Assembly: GCF_000931445.1 (NCBI RefSeq)
Contig: NZ_CP010849.1
Location: 682,001 to 746,000, forward strand
Origin: Streptomyces cyaneogriseus subsp. noncyanogenus
Lineage (GTDB): Bacteria > Actinomycetota > Actinomycetes > Streptomycetales > Streptomycetaceae
Length of the DNA stretch: 64,000 nucleotides
Reading direction: 5' to 3'
Below, one piece after another: positions 30,142-39,198 of this stretch (positions are counted from its first letter, which is position 1; the number at the start of each line of letters is the position of its first letter). Under the pieces are notes generated by a model. It was not told the DNA's origin. It ran no database searches and saw nothing but the letters and a program-made list of their open reading frames with translations. The position numbers and the translations under genes are program-made.

Positions 30142-30864
30142 TCACGTCCCGGCTCCGGTGGTGTCGGTGCGCGTGCGGCGCACGATGTCGGTGAGAGTCG
30201 TCTCGACGCGGTCGAGATGGTGGGTCATGGCCCGCTCCGCGTCCTGCGCCGATCCGTCGGTCAGCGCCCGGAGAATGGCCCGGTGCTCGCGGTCGGAGTG
30301 CTCGCGCCGGCCGCCCAGTTCGTTGAGGAAGGCGGACTGGCGGGCCAGCGCGTCGCGGATCTCCTCGATGACCCGGCGGAAGACCGGGTTCTGCGCGGCC
30401 TCGGCGACGCCCAGGTGGAAGAGGGCGTCCATCGCGACCCACGCGGTGGTGTCGGTCTCCCCCTCCATGCGGCGCAGCAGGTGGGCCAGGTGGTCGAGGT
30501 TCTCCGGGGTGCGGCGCTGGGCGGCGTACCCGGCGACCGGGATCTCGACGTGGCGGCGCACCTCCAGCAGGTCGCTGGCGGCGTAGTCGCCGAAGGTGGG
30601 GTCCTCCACGGCGGTGGCGACGACGAAGGTGCCCTTGCCGGTGCGGGAGACCGTCAGCCCCATGGTCTGTAGGGCCCGAAGCGCCTCGCGGAGCACGGGG
30701 CGGGAGACCTCCAGAGCGCGGCACAGCTCCGCCTCGGAAGGCAGCTTGTCGCCGATCGCGTACTCGCCGCGCTCGATGGCGCCGCGCAGATGGCCGAGGA
30801 CCGCTTCCATCGCGCTGACGCGTCGCGGACCCGGACCGGCTGTCTGGCTGTCTGACAGGTTCAC
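30142..30864 (-). CDS. GntR/FadR-subfamily transcriptional regulator
   Basis: A 240-residue regulator. The N-terminal GntR winged helix (about 18-85) shows YAIGDKLPSEAELCRALEVSRPVLREALRALQTMGLTVSRTGKGTFV. The C-terminal all-helical FCD domain (about 100-225) carries likely metal/ligand residues (MDALFHLGVAEAAQN, DREHRAILRAL). The family usually senses organic or amino acids. GTG 30864 is the best start. The first codons overlap TGTCTGGCTGTCTGACA (30841-30857), a repeated TGTCTG word that could be an autoregulatory site. It leads the asparaginase operon. Confidence 0.88.
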   Translation of the reverse strand: MNLSDSQTAGPGPRRVSAMEAVLGHLRGAIERGEYAIGDKLPSEAELCRALEVSRPVLREALRALQTMGLTVSRTGKGTFVVATAVEDPTFGDYAASDLLEVRRHVEIPVAGYAAQRRTPENLDHLAHLLRRMEGETDTTAWVAMDALFHLGVAEAAQNPVFRRVIEEIRDALARQSAFLNELGGRREHSDREHRAILRALTDGSAQDAERAMTHHLDRVETTLTDIVRRTRTDTTGAGT

Positions 30865-31038
30865 GGAGCGATCCTGCGGGCGCGGCCGGTCCGCTGTCAA
30901 GCGGAGGAGACATTTCCAGGCGGGGCGTGACGGCGGGAGAAGCGGCCGCACAGGCGGCCCTGCGGTGGTGCTACCACCACCCCGCCCCGGGGGACAACGC
31001 CATTCTGCGGCCGGACAGCCGTTCCCATACTTGAGCGC

Positions 31039-32100
31039 ATGGCCAATCCCATGCTGCTCACGGAAGAACCGTCTCCACGGGGACACGAAAAAGCGGAAAA
31101 GGGAAGCGGAAGCGATTTCGCGGAACTGTCCCGGCGCATCGCCGATGCGGGTTTGCTGCGACGCCGCCCGCTGTACTACACCGTACGTTTCGGGGCGGTG
31201 GCGCTGGCCCTGGCCACGGGGGTCGCCGCCTTCCTCGCCCTGGGGGACAGCTGGGCGCAGTTGTTCGTCGCCGCCGCCCTTGCCGTGGTGTTCGGGCAGC
31301 TCGGGCTGGCCGCCCACGACCTCGCGCACCGGCAGGTGTTCACCCGGCGGCGCCCCAGCGAGGCGGGCGGCCTGCTGGTGGCCAATGTGCTGCTGGGCAT
31401 GAGCTACGGCTGGTGGATGAACAAGCACACCCGCCACCACGCGCATCCCAATCACGAGGGAAAGGACCCGGACGTCGCCCCGGACATCCTGGTGTGGTCA
31501 CGGCGTCAGGCCCGCCGGGCGAAGGGGCTGCCCCGCTTCGTCGGGAAACACCAGGCGGCGTTGTTCTTTCCGCTGCTGACCCTGGAGGGCCTCAATCTGA
31601 GTTTCAGCAGTTTCAAGGCGCTGCGCAGTCCGTCGATGAAACGCCCGGTTCTGGAAGGGACGCTGCTGGTCACCCATTTCGTGCTGTATCTCGGTGGCCT
31701 GTTCGCCGTTCTCCCGGCCGGTAAGGCGCTCGCCTTCATCGCCGTGCACCAGGGCCTGTTCGGGATCTATCTCGGCTCCGTCTTCGCCCCCAACCACAAG
31801 GGGATGCCGATGATCGAGGAGGGCACGCGGCTCGACTTCCTGCGCCGTCAGGTGCTCACCTCCCGCAATGTGCGCGGCGGAGTGCTCGTGGACGCCTTCA
31901 TGGGCGGGCTCAACTACCAGATCGAGCACCATCTCTTCCCCAGCATGCCGACGCCCGCGCTGGGCAGGGCGCAGGTCATCACCGAGCGGTACTGCGCCGA
32001 GCTCGGCATCCCGTACCACCAGACCGGGCTGCTCGCCTCGCACCGGGAGGCGCTGCGCCATCTGCGGAGCGTCGGGGCGCCACTGCGCCGGGCCCGCTGA
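31039..32100 (+). CDS. Front-end/acyl-lipid fatty acid desaturase
   Basis: A 353-residue membrane di-iron desaturase that introduces a double bond into lipid acyl chains. The three histidine boxes are AHDLAHRQVF, NKHTRHHAHPNHEGKD and the glutamine-type third box YQIEHHLFPSMP, characteristic of delta-6/front-end and acyl-lipid desaturases. Hydrophobic helices lie at about 48-95, 110-130 and 210-260. No cytochrome b5 domain is fused, so electrons come from a separate ferredoxin. ATG 31039 is 14 nt downstream of CATACT, a possible -10, implying a very short leader. Confidence 0.9.
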   Translation: MANPMLLTEEPSPRGHEKAEKGSGSDFAELSRRIADAGLLRRRPLYYTVRFGAVALALATGVAAFLALGDSWAQLFVAAALAVVFGQLGLAAHDLAHRQVFTRRRPSEAGGLLVANVLLGMSYGWWMNKHTRHHAHPNHEGKDPDVAPDILVWSRRQARRAKGLPRFVGKHQAALFFPLLTLEGLNLSFSSFKALRSPSMKRPVLEGTLLVTHFVLYLGGLFAVLPAGKALAFIAVHQGLFGIYLGSVFAPNHKGMPMIEEGTRLDFLRRQVLTSRNVRGGVLVDAFMGGLNYQIEHHLFPSMPTPALGRAQVITERYCAELGIPYHQTGLLASHREALRHLRSVGAPLRRAR

Positions 32101-32116
32101 GAACGGGCGCGGCGGG

Positions 32117-32491
32117 TCACCCCCAGAGCGTCTCGGCCAGCGCCACGCCCGCGCACGCCGCGCCCAGGCCGGCGGTCACGCCGGCCACGACGTTGGCGAC
32201 GGCGTAGCGGCCGGCCCCCGTCTCGGCCAGCCGCAGCGTCTCGTAGGAGAAGGTCGAGTACGTCGTCAGCGCGCCGCACAGCCCGGTGCCCAGCAGGAGC
32301 TGGAGCCGGGAGCCGGCGGCCCCCGCCGCCACCGCGCCGGTCAGCAGGCCGAGGACGAGACAGCCGACGACGTTGACGGTGAAGGTCCCCCAGGGGAGGA
32401 CCGAGTCGTGGCGGGACTGCACCGCCCGGTCGGTGAGGTAGCGCAGCGGGGCGCCGACCATGCCCCCCGCGACGACCAGCAGCCAGTTCAC
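32117..32491 (-). CDS. crcB: Fluoride channel subunit CrcB/Fluc (second)
   Basis: A 124-residue, four-helix membrane protein forming half of a dual-topology fluoride exporter. Diagnostic residues are [14 protein letters not shown], the [15 protein letters not shown] helix with the conserved Asn, and [16 protein letters not shown] with the phenylalanine-box TTYSTF. It starts by a 4-nt ATGA overlap with the DUF190 stop. A second CrcB is encoded two genes upstream, so the channel may be a heterodimer as in other Gram-positive bacteria. Confidence 0.92.
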   Translation of the reverse strand: MNWLLVVAGGMVGAPLRYLTDRAVQSRHDSVLPWGTFTVNVVGCLVLGLLTGAVAAGAAGSRLQLLLGTGLCGALTTYSTFSYETLRLAETGAGRYAVANVVAGVTAGLGAACAGVALAETLWG

Positions 32492-32880
32492 CGCTGCTCA
32501 CCGCCCTTCCCCGGCGCGGTGCCGGGGGCGCCGCCCGGGGCGGTCTCCCGGCCGGTGTACCTGATCACCTCGCAGTCGTCGAGGACGACGAGGCCCTCGG
32601 TGACGAGTTCGTCGAGCCGCGGCAGGAAGCCCCGGACGCGCTCCTCCGTGTCGATGATCACCACGGCCACCGGGAGGTCCTCGCTCAGGGACAGCAGTCG
32701 CGTGGTGTGGATCAGGGAGGAGGCGCCGAACCCCTCGACGCCGCGGAAGACGCTGGCGCCCGCGAGGCCCGCGGCGCGCGCCCGGTGGACGATCTCCGAG
32801 TACAGGGGCCGGTGGTGCCAGGTGTCGTTCTCGCCGACGAAGACGGTCAGGCGCAGGGCGCTTCCGGTCAGCCTCGTCAT
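32488..32880 (-). CDS. DUF190 (PII-like) protein
   Basis: A 130-residue cytoplasmic protein of the DUF190 family, which has a PII-like ferredoxin fold and is repeatedly found between crcB genes. Visible segments are [56 protein letters not shown] and [11 protein letters not shown]. Both ends are fused to its neighbours by 4-nt overlaps. Its role in fluoride export is not established; regulation of the channel is an inference from context. Confidence 0.9.
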   Translation of the reverse strand: MTRLTGSALRLTVFVGENDTWHHRPLYSEIVHRARAAGLAGASVFRGVEGFGASSLIHTTRLLSLSEDLPVAVVIIDTEERVRGFLPRLDELVTEGLVVLDDCEVIRYTGRETAPGGAPGTAPGKGGEQR

Positions 32881-33338
32881 GGCTGCCTCCGTTCCAGGAC
32901 GCGGCGGGTGGCCCAGGCCGCGAGCCACACCGCCGTGAGCGCCGCGAGCGGGGTCGCGGCGAGGTAGGCCAGGCCCGTGCGGGCGTGGCCGGTGCCGATC
33001 AGCCGCCGGATGTCGACGGCGTAGGTCGAGAAGGTGGTGAAGCCGCCGAGCACACCCGTGCCGAAGAAGGGCCGCACCAGAGGGTGCACGGCCCGCAGCT
33101 CGGTGACGACGACCAGGAAGACGCCGATCACGGCGCAGCCGGTGACGTTGACCCAGAAGGTCGTCCAGGGGAAGCCTCCGGTGTGCCCCGGCCACCACAG
33201 GGACGCGGCGTACCGGGCCGCGGCGCCCGCGCCCCCGCCGAGGGCGACGACCGCGACGACCGGGACCTGCGCGCGCCGGGCGGGCCGCCGCGGGACCGCC
33301 GGCCGCAGGCCGGGGACCGGTGGTTCGGGGGCTGTCAT
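32877..33338 (-). CDS. crcB: Fluoride channel subunit CrcB/Fluc (first)
   Basis: A 153-residue, four-helix Fluc subunit with a proline/arginine-rich cytoplasmic N-terminal extension of about 28 residues ([20 protein letters not shown]). The core shows [35 protein letters not shown] and [19 protein letters not shown] with the TTFST box. It is the first gene of the three-gene operon. The 172 nt upstream contain no recognisable crcB fluoride riboswitch. Confidence 0.9.
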   Translation of the reverse strand: MTAPEPPVPGLRPAVPRRPARRAQVPVVAVVALGGGAGAAARYAASLWWPGHTGGFPWTTFWVNVTGCAVIGVFLVVVTELRAVHPLVRPFFGTGVLGGFTTFSTYAVDIRRLIGTGHARTGLAYLAATPLAALTAVWLAAWATRRVLERRQP

Positions 33339-33510
33339 GCTGCTACGACTCCTCCTCGCGAGGGCGCGGCGGAGGGGGCCGCCGCGTCCGGGCCGCGGCA
33401 CGGGCGCCGCCGGGACCCCGCTCGCGGTCCCGGCCCGAGGACGGGCACGCGCGGGTGCTCCGCGGCCGGACCTGGCCGGGGAACAGGCTAACGCCGCAGG
33501 TGGGGCACGG

Positions 33511-34008
33511 TCACTTCGGGTCGGGTGCCGCGCAGAGGGCGATGCCCGGCTCCCACACGCTGCCCAGGACCAGATGGCCGGCCGCCGTGCAGACGCTGGT
33601 CGCCATCCGGAAGCCGGAGCGTCGGCGGGCGAGGTGGTGGACGACGTGGCCCTCGTCGTCGAAGGCGAGGACGGCGACCGTGCCCGGGGGCCGGTAGGGC
33701 GCGCGGACCGCCAGGCGGGCGGCGGCGCGGCGGACGGCGGGAGCGCGGCGGTGCAGCAGGTCCAGCGCCGGGACACGGGGGCCGGCCAGCGCGACCCAGA
33801 GGGGGCCGTCCGGGAGCAGCCCGAGACCGAGCGGCCGTCCGCCGGTGTCGGCGACCACCTCGACCCGGACCGCGTCCGGGTCCGCCAGTCCGTCCAGGCG
33901 CAGGATCCGCCCGTCCTCCACCCCGGTCAGCACCCGGCCCCGGGCGTCGGCCACCACGTCCTGGCTCCGTCCCCGGAGGCGGGGCGGGAGCCGGGGCTCT
34001 CGGGGGGC
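33511..34008 (-). pseudogene. Collapsed SMP-30/strictosidine-synthase-like gene
   Basis: The frame reads [20 protein letters not shown]...[13 protein letters not shown], then jumps directly to [30 protein letters not shown] and continues to [16 protein letters not shown] and a stop. In intact actinobacterial SMP-30/strictosidine synthase-like proteins of about 310 residues these two parts are separated by about 130 residues (the middle propeller blades). The joint falls at a shared P-D-G, so a deletion between short repeats kept the frame. The 5' end is also lost: the frame runs back without a start codon other than GTG-GTG at 33957 to the galactanase stop at 34009. It is almost certainly inactive. 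Confidence 0.7.
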
Positions 34009-35568
34009 TCAGCGGTGGCCGAACCAGCTCATCGCCGGCAGCGCGCGGTCGTCGTAGCCGAACAGGGCCTGGTTCTCCCAGCCGTTCCCGGAGGACGGGT
34101 CGGCCGGGTCCCAGCCGTTGCCGGGGACCGCCGTCCAGGTCGCCTCCCAGTAGAAGACACCGAGGCCGCGGCCGTTCGGGACGGCTTCCACGATGCTCGC
34201 CACGTCCTTCATCCACTGCGTCTGCCCGGCCGGCGTGGCCGGGTAGCCGGGCACGAGCTCACCGGCGAGGTCGATGATGTTCTCGTGCGCGTCCTCGCTG
34301 TCCAGCCGGAAGGGGTAGGCCGTCTCGGCGACGAAGACCGGCTTGCCGTAGCGGGTGGCGGCGTCGTCCAGGGTGGTCTGGAAGTCGTACAGGGTGCCGT
34401 GCCAGTAGCCGTAGTAGGACAGGCCGATGGCGTCGAACCTCACGCCGTTGGCGACCGCGTTGTCGAACCACCAGCGGGTGCCGGCCAGGTCGCCGCCCTT
34501 GGCGAGGTGCAGCGCCACGGAGGTGGCCGGGTCGACCGCCTTGACGGCGTCGTACCCGCTGTTCAGCAGCCCGGCCAGTTGCGGCCAGTTGTCCGTGGAC
34601 CCCTCGCTCCACAGCATGCCGCCGTTGATCTCGTTGCCGACCTGGACCATGTCGGCGGTGGTGCCCTGTGCCTTGAGCGCGCTGAGCACGTCGTAGGTGT
34701 GGCGGTACACGTCCGTCTTGAGCTGGGTGTAGGAGTGGCCGGCCCAGGGGGCGGGCTTGGACTGGGCGCCCGGGTCGGCCCAGGTGTCCGAGTAGTGGAA
34801 GTCCACCAGCAGCTTCATGCCCTGTGCCTTGACCCGCTGGGCCATGGCGAGCACGTGCGCCTTGTCGTTGTAGCCGTCGGCCGGGTTCACCCAGACCTTC
34901 AGGCGCGCGTAGTTCATGCCGGACGACTTGAGGATGGCGAGGGCGTCGCCCTTGGTGCCGGAGCCGGTCCGGTACGCCCCGCCCTTGGCCTCGCTCTTGG
35001 CGAGGGAGGAGATGTCGGCGCCCTTGACCGTCGTGCCCGACGTGCCCTGGGTGAGGGTCAGGTCGTCGACGTTGATCCAGTTTCCGGCGTTCGCGTCGCT
35101 GGTGACGCTGACGGTGCACTGGTTGTTCGTCACCCGCACCGGCACGACGATGCGGATCCACCCGGCGGCGGAGACCGGCAGGTCGGTGCGCTGCTCGGCG
35201 CCGCCGCAGTTCTTCAGGGCGAGGTAGGCCGCGTTCTGGCCGCCGCCGGAGCGGACCCAGGCGGTCAGTTTGTAGCTGCCGTTGGCCAGGCCGGACAGGT
35301 ACTGGTAGGTCTCCACCTTGTAGGCGGAGGAGGCCCAGTGGCTCAGCCGGTGACCGCCGCCGCGGCCGCCGGACTCGACGTACGAGGCGGCCGTCGCGCC
35401 GTACTCCGACCAGCCGGCGGGCGTGGCCGCGCCCGTGCCGTCGGCTTCGAAGCCGCCGTTGGTGAGCGTGCTCGCCGCGTGGGCGCCCTGCGCGGGCAGG
35501 GCGGTGAGGGCGAGGCCGGCCGCGAGCGCCGGAAGCAGCGCCCGCAGGGTGCGTCTGGGATGGAACAT
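34009..35568 (-). CDS. ganB: Secreted endo-beta-1,4-galactanase, GH53
   Basis: A 519-residue exported enzyme that cuts beta-1,4-galactan side chains of pectin. A signal peptide (about 1-32, cleaved after AHA) is followed by a carbohydrate-binding module of about 150 residues (NGGFEADGTGAATPAGWSEYG..., CBM61-like position and style) and the GH53 TIM barrel from about 185 (VKGADISSLAKSEAKGGAY). Likely catalytic residues are Glu313 in VQVGNEINGG and Glu415 in VFVAETAYPF. The pattern DFHYSDTWADPGAQSKPAPW is typical of the family. It lies 110 nt downstream of the GH42 gene, with a hairpin between them. Confidence 0.93.
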   Translation of the reverse strand: MFHPRRTLRALLPALAAGLALTALPAQGAHAASTLTNGGFEADGTGAATPAGWSEYGATAASYVESGGRGGGHRLSHWASSAYKVETYQYLSGLANGSYKLTAWVRSGGGQNAAYLALKNCGGAEQRTDLPVSAAGWIRIVVPVRVTNNQCTVSVTSDANAGNWINVDDLTLTQGTSGTTVKGADISSLAKSEAKGGAYRTGSGTKGDALAILKSSGMNYARLKVWVNPADGYNDKAHVLAMAQRVKAQGMKLLVDFHYSDTWADPGAQSKPAPWAGHSYTQLKTDVYRHTYDVLSALKAQGTTADMVQVGNEINGGMLWSEGSTDNWPQLAGLLNSGYDAVKAVDPATSVALHLAKGGDLAGTRWWFDNAVANGVRFDAIGLSYYGYWHGTLYDFQTTLDDAATRYGKPVFVAETAYPFRLDSEDAHENIIDLAGELVPGYPATPAGQTQWMKDVASIVEAVPNGRGLGVFYWEATWTAVPGNGWDPADPSSGNGWENQALFGYDDRALPAMSWFGHR

Positions 35569-35628
35569 CGTCGTCCGTCGTCCCTTCGACGTTGGGGGTG
35601 GGTAGCCCGTCACGCGGTCGTGAGGGGC

Positions 35629-35669
35629 CCCCTCCGCCCGCGGCTCGCCGGCTCGCACGGGCGGAGGGG
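35629..35669 (-). terminator. Hairpin between GH42 and GH53 genes
   Basis: CCCCTCCGCCCG (35629-35640) and CGGGCGGAGGGG (35658-35669) form a perfect 12-bp stem with a 17-nt loop in the gap of 110 nt. It could end or attenuate the GH42 transcript before the galactanase gene. Confidence 0.6.
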
Positions 35670-35678
35670 AGTCGCGGC

Positions 35679-37700
35679 TCAGCCGTCGAGTCGTACGACC
35701 CGGACGGCTCCCGCCGGGACCGCGAGGCGGCCCGCGGCGTGCTCGCCGGTCAGCACGTCGGTGCCGGGGACCTCCAGCGGCACCTTGGCGTCCGACGCGG
35801 TGTGGTTGATCGCGAACAGATAGCTGCCGGACTCGCCGGTGCGGCGCACCACTTCCACGTCGCGCGGCAGCTCGGCACGGGGGGCGATCCGGGCGTCCCG
35901 CGCCGCCCGGTCCAGCACGGCGTCCAGGCCCCCGGTGCCCAGGCGGGTGGAGACGTACCAGGCGGTGCCCTCGCCGAGGCGGTGGCGGGTGACGGCCGGA
36001 CGGCCGGCGGCCAGGCCGTCGGCGTACGTCCACACGGTCTCGGCGCCGCGCGGCACGACGAACTCCGTCCACACGTCCCCGTCGAGCTCCGGGCCGTCCG
36101 GGGCGGTCAGCCGCACCCGCTCCCCCTCCTGCAGTGGTGAGAACTCCTCCACCGTCAGTCCCAGGACGTCGCGCAGCGCGCCCGGGTGGGGGCCCTCGTG
36201 GACGGCGTCGTGCTCATCGACGATGCCGGAGAAGTAGGAGACCACCAGGGTGCCGCCCGCTTCGACGTACCGGCGCAGGTTGGCCCCGGCCGCCCGCGTC
36301 ATCAGGTACAGGGCGGGGACGACGACCAGGGGGTACGCCGACAGATCGGCCTCGGGGCGGGCGAAGTCGACCGTGAGGTGGCGGTCGTAGAGGGCCTCGT
36401 AGAAGGCGTCGGCGCGTTCGCGCGCGTCGTGGTCCTCGCTGGGGCGCCAGGGGAGCTTCTGCGCCCACCAGGAGTGCCAGTCCCACAGCATCGCCGCGTC
36501 CGCCTCGGTGCGGGTGCCGCGGATCTCGGAGAGGGTGCCGAGCGTCGCGCCCAGTTCGACGACCTCGCGCCACACCCGGGTGTCCGTGCCGCCGTGCGGG
36601 ACCATCGCGGAGTGGAACTTCTCGGCGCCGCGCCGGGACTGGCGCCACTGGAAGAACAGGGCGCCCTCGGAGCCGCGGGCGACGTGGGCGAGGGAGTTGC
36701 GGGCCATCTGGCCGGGGGCCTTGGCCGGGTTGCGGGGCTGCCAGTTGACGCCCGAGGTGGAGTGCTCCAGCAGCAGCCAGGGCGCGCCGCCGGCGACGGA
36801 GCGGGTCAGGTCGGCGGCCATCGCGAGGTTGACGTGGGTGCGGCGGCCGTCGGTGATCAGGTAGTGGTCGTTGGTGACGAGGTCGACCTCGCGGCCCCAG
36901 GTCCAGTAGTCGACGGAGTCGCACTGGCTCAGGGCCGTCATGAAGTTGGTGGTGACCGGCACGCCGGGTGAGAGGCGGTGCAGGATGTCCCGCTCCGCCA
37001 CGAAGTTCTCGCGCATGGTGGCGTCGGCGAACCGGCGGTAGTCCAGCGCCTGGGCCGGGTTGCCGACCGTGGGCGTCAGGCGCGGCGGGTCGATCTCCTC
37101 GAAGTTCCCGTAGCGCTGGCCCCAGAAGGCCGTGCCCCACGCCTCGTTGACCGCCTCGACCGTGCCGTACGTCTGTGTCAGCCAGCGGCGGAAGTGGGCG
37201 GCGCAGGAGTCGCAGTAGCAGGCCGAGACGGGCACGCCGTACTCGTTGTGCACGTGCCACATCGCCAGCGCCGGGTGGGCGCCGTAGCGCTCTGCGAGTT
37301 CGGTGGTGATGCGCGCGGCGGCGGCGCGGTAGCCGGCGTTGCTGTGGCAGATGGCGCCGCGGGAGCCGAACGCGTACCGCACGCCCTCCGCGGTCACCGG
37401 CAGGGCCTCGGGGTGGGCCCGGTAGAACCACGCGGGCGGCACCACGGTGGGCGTTCCGAGGTCGACGCGGATGCCGTTGGCGTGCAGCAGGTCCAGGACC
37501 CGGTCGAGCCAGCCGAAGTCGTACTCCCCCGGCGCCGGTTCCAGCAGCGCCCAGGAGAAGATCCCGACGCTCACCATCGTGACGCCGGCCTCCCGCATCA
37601 GCCGGACGTCCTCCTGCCAGACCTCTTCCGGCCACTGCTCGGGGTTGTAGTCCCCGCCGAAGGCGAGCCTGGTCAGCCCTGCGGGGGTGGTCTCCGGCAT
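35679..37700 (-). CDS. ganA: Cytoplasmic beta-galactosidase, GH42
   Basis: A 673-residue intracellular beta-galactosidase that finishes the breakdown of imported galacto-oligosaccharides. It opens with LTRLAFGGDYNPEQWPEEVWQ as in GH42 enzymes. The acid/base is Glu153 (WHVHNEYGVPVSACYCDSC) and the nucleophile is Glu312 (WLLLEHSTSGVNWQPRN). The CYCDSC region is the zinc/cysteine cluster, the trimerisation domain covers about 395-600, and a C-terminal beta domain ends at 673. ATG 37700 follows GGGAGA 6 nt upstream. It is divergent from the binding-protein operon across a LacI-type operator. Confidence 0.94.
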   Translation of the reverse strand: MPETTPAGLTRLAFGGDYNPEQWPEEVWQEDVRLMREAGVTMVSVGIFSWALLEPAPGEYDFGWLDRVLDLLHANGIRVDLGTPTVVPPAWFYRAHPEALPVTAEGVRYAFGSRGAICHSNAGYRAAAARITTELAERYGAHPALAMWHVHNEYGVPVSACYCDSCAAHFRRWLTQTYGTVEAVNEAWGTAFWGQRYGNFEEIDPPRLTPTVGNPAQALDYRRFADATMRENFVAERDILHRLSPGVPVTTNFMTALSQCDSVDYWTWGREVDLVTNDHYLITDGRRTHVNLAMAADLTRSVAGGAPWLLLEHSTSGVNWQPRNPAKAPGQMARNSLAHVARGSEGALFFQWRQSRRGAEKFHSAMVPHGGTDTRVWREVVELGATLGTLSEIRGTRTEADAAMLWDWHSWWAQKLPWRPSEDHDARERADAFYEALYDRHLTVDFARPEADLSAYPLVVVPALYLMTRAAGANLRRYVEAGGTLVVSYFSGIVDEHDAVHEGPHPGALRDVLGLTVEEFSPLQEGERVRLTAPDGPELDGDVWTEFVVPRGAETVWTYADGLAAGRPAVTRHRLGEGTAWYVSTRLGTGGLDAVLDRAARDARIAPRAELPRDVEVVRRTGESGSYLFAINHTASDAKVPLEVPGTDVLTGEHAAGRLAVPAGAVRVVRLDG

Positions 37701-37789
37701 GGATTGTCTCCCGGTGAATCGCTGGATTGGGAACGTGCACACATCTGAATCGTGGCTGCGAACCCAACATAACCGCACGGAAACAATCA

Positions 37790-37831
37790 TTGACAAGTGT
37801 CCGGGATGTTTCTCTACTGTGAACGCTCACA
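37790..37831 (+). promoter_or_regulatory. Promoter with LacI-type operator
   Basis: TTGACA (37790-37795) and TCTACT/TACTGT (37813-37820) form a -35/-10 pair with 17-19 nt spacing. TGTGAACGCTCACA (37818-37831) is a near-perfect dyad with the central CG of LacI-family operators and would overlap the transcription start. The complementary strand has TTGTCA over the same -35, so the GH42 promoter probably faces back from here and both could be closed by the LacI protein at 41074. Confidence 0.72.
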
Positions 37832-37884
37832 GAAGCATGGCAGGTCCCCGCGGCAGGCGGGGACCCAGGTCAGGGGAGAGATCC

Positions 37885-39198
37885 ATGCCGTACACGAAGC
37901 GCCGCCGCCTCGTGACATCCGCCGTCGCCGTCGCGCTCGGCGCCACCGCCCTCGCCGCCTGCGGCTCCGACGACAGCGAGGCCCGGTCGGGGCCGGTCTC
38001 GCTGACGTACTGGACCTGGACGCCCGGCATGGACAAGGTCGTCGACCTGTGGAACAAGGGGCCGGGCAAGAAGGAACAGATCACCGTCACGGCGAAGAAG
38101 CAGGCGTCCGGCGACACACTGGTCACCAAGATCCTCACCGCGCACAAGGCGGGCAAGGCGCCCGACCTGGTCCAGGCCGAGTACCAGGCCCTGCCGACCC
38201 TGGTCAGCAATGACGCGCTCGCCGACATCGCGGACGAGGCCGGCGACGTGAAGGGCAAGTTCGCCGACGGCGTCTGGCAGCAGACCACGCTGGGCACCGA
38301 CGCCGTGTACGCGGTGCCGCAGGACATCGCGCCGCTGATGTTCTACTACCGCGAGGACCTGTTCGAGAAGTACGGCCTGGACGTCCCGCAGACGTGGGAG
38401 GAGTTCGCCGAGACCGCGCGCAAGCTGAAGAAGGCGGCGCCGGACAAGGACCTCACCACCTTCTCCGCCAACGACGCCGGCCTCTTCGCGGGCCTGGCCC
38501 AGCAGGCCGGCGGCCGGTGGTGGACCACCTCGGGCCAGAAGTGGAAGGTCGGCATCGACGACGCCGCCACGAAGAAGGTCGCCGGGTTCTGGGGCGGTCT
38601 CGTCGAGGAGGGCACCGTCGACAACCAGCCGATGTACACCCCGGCCTGGAACAAGGCGCTCAACACCGGCAAGCAGATCGCCTGGATCAGCGCCGTCTGG
38701 GCGCCGGGCACGCTGACCACGGCCGCGCCCGACACCAAGGGCAAGTGGGCCATGGCCCCGCTCCCCCAGTGGTCCGCCGACGAGAACCGCACCGGAAGCT
38801 GGGGCGGCTCCTCCACCGCCGTCACCACGGACTCCGCGCACAAGGAGGCCGCCGCGAAGTTCGCCACCTGGCTGAACACCGACGCCGACGCCCTGAGCGC
38901 GCTGGCCAAGGAGGGCGGCATCTACCCGGCGTCCACCTCCGCCCAGCTCAGCGGCGCCTTCGCCGATCCGCCGGAGTACTTCTCCAACCAGCCGGACTTC
39001 TACGCCAAGGCCGCCGAGATCGCGGAGACCACCGTGCCGTCCGCCTGGGGCCCGAACGTCAACGTCGCCTACACCTCCTTCAAGGACGCCTTCGGCGCCG
39101 CCGCCAAGAACAAGTCGGACTTCACCGCGGCCCTGGAGACGATGCAGGACGACACGGTCGCCGATCTGGAGAAGCAGGGCTTCGAGGTCGCTCCGTGA
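37885..39198 (+). CDS. ganS: Galacto-oligosaccharide-binding lipoprotein
   Basis: A 437-residue extracellular solute-binding protein of the CUT1 family. A basic start and hydrophobic stretch end in lipobox LAAC (Cys at about 27). The two-lobed fold shows VSLTYWTWTPGMDKVVDLWN, PDLVQAEYQALPTL, AVPQDIAPLMFYYREDLFEKYGL and the ligand-facing GGRWWTTSG. Because it leads an operon next to GH53 and GH42 genes, the ligand is inferred to be beta-1,4-galacto-oligosaccharides, as for GanS of Bacillus. ATG 37885 follows GGGGAGAG. The stop overlaps the next start (GTGA). Confidence 0.9.
   Translation: MPYTKRRRLVTSAVAVALGATALAACGSDDSEARSGPVSLTYWTWTPGMDKVVDLWNKGPGKKEQITVTAKKQASGDTLVTKILTAHKAGKAPDLVQAEYQALPTLVSNDALADIADEAGDVKGKFADGVWQQTTLGTDAVYAVPQDIAPLMFYYREDLFEKYGLDVPQTWEEFAETARKLKKAAPDKDLTTFSANDAGLFAGLAQQAGGRWWTTSGQKWKVGIDDAATKKVAGFWGGLVEEGTVDNQPMYTPAWNKALNTGKQIAWISAVWAPGTLTTAAPDTKGKWAMAPLPQWSADENRTGSWGGSSTAVTTDSAHKEAAAKFATWLNTDADALSALAKEGGIYPASTSAQLSGAFADPPEYFSNQPDFYAKAAEIAETTVPSAWGPNVNVAYTSFKDAFGAAAKNKSDFTAALETMQDDTVADLEKQGFEVAP

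Noticed and set aside
33339..33510. Fluoride riboswitch before the crcB operon
   Set aside because: I looked for the conserved GG-ATGG and CTGATGA elements of the crcB motif and did not see them.
33034..35823. 929-codon plus-strand ORF over crcB and GH53
   Set aside because: Antisense shadow; the minus-strand frames carry clear CrcB and GH53 motifs.
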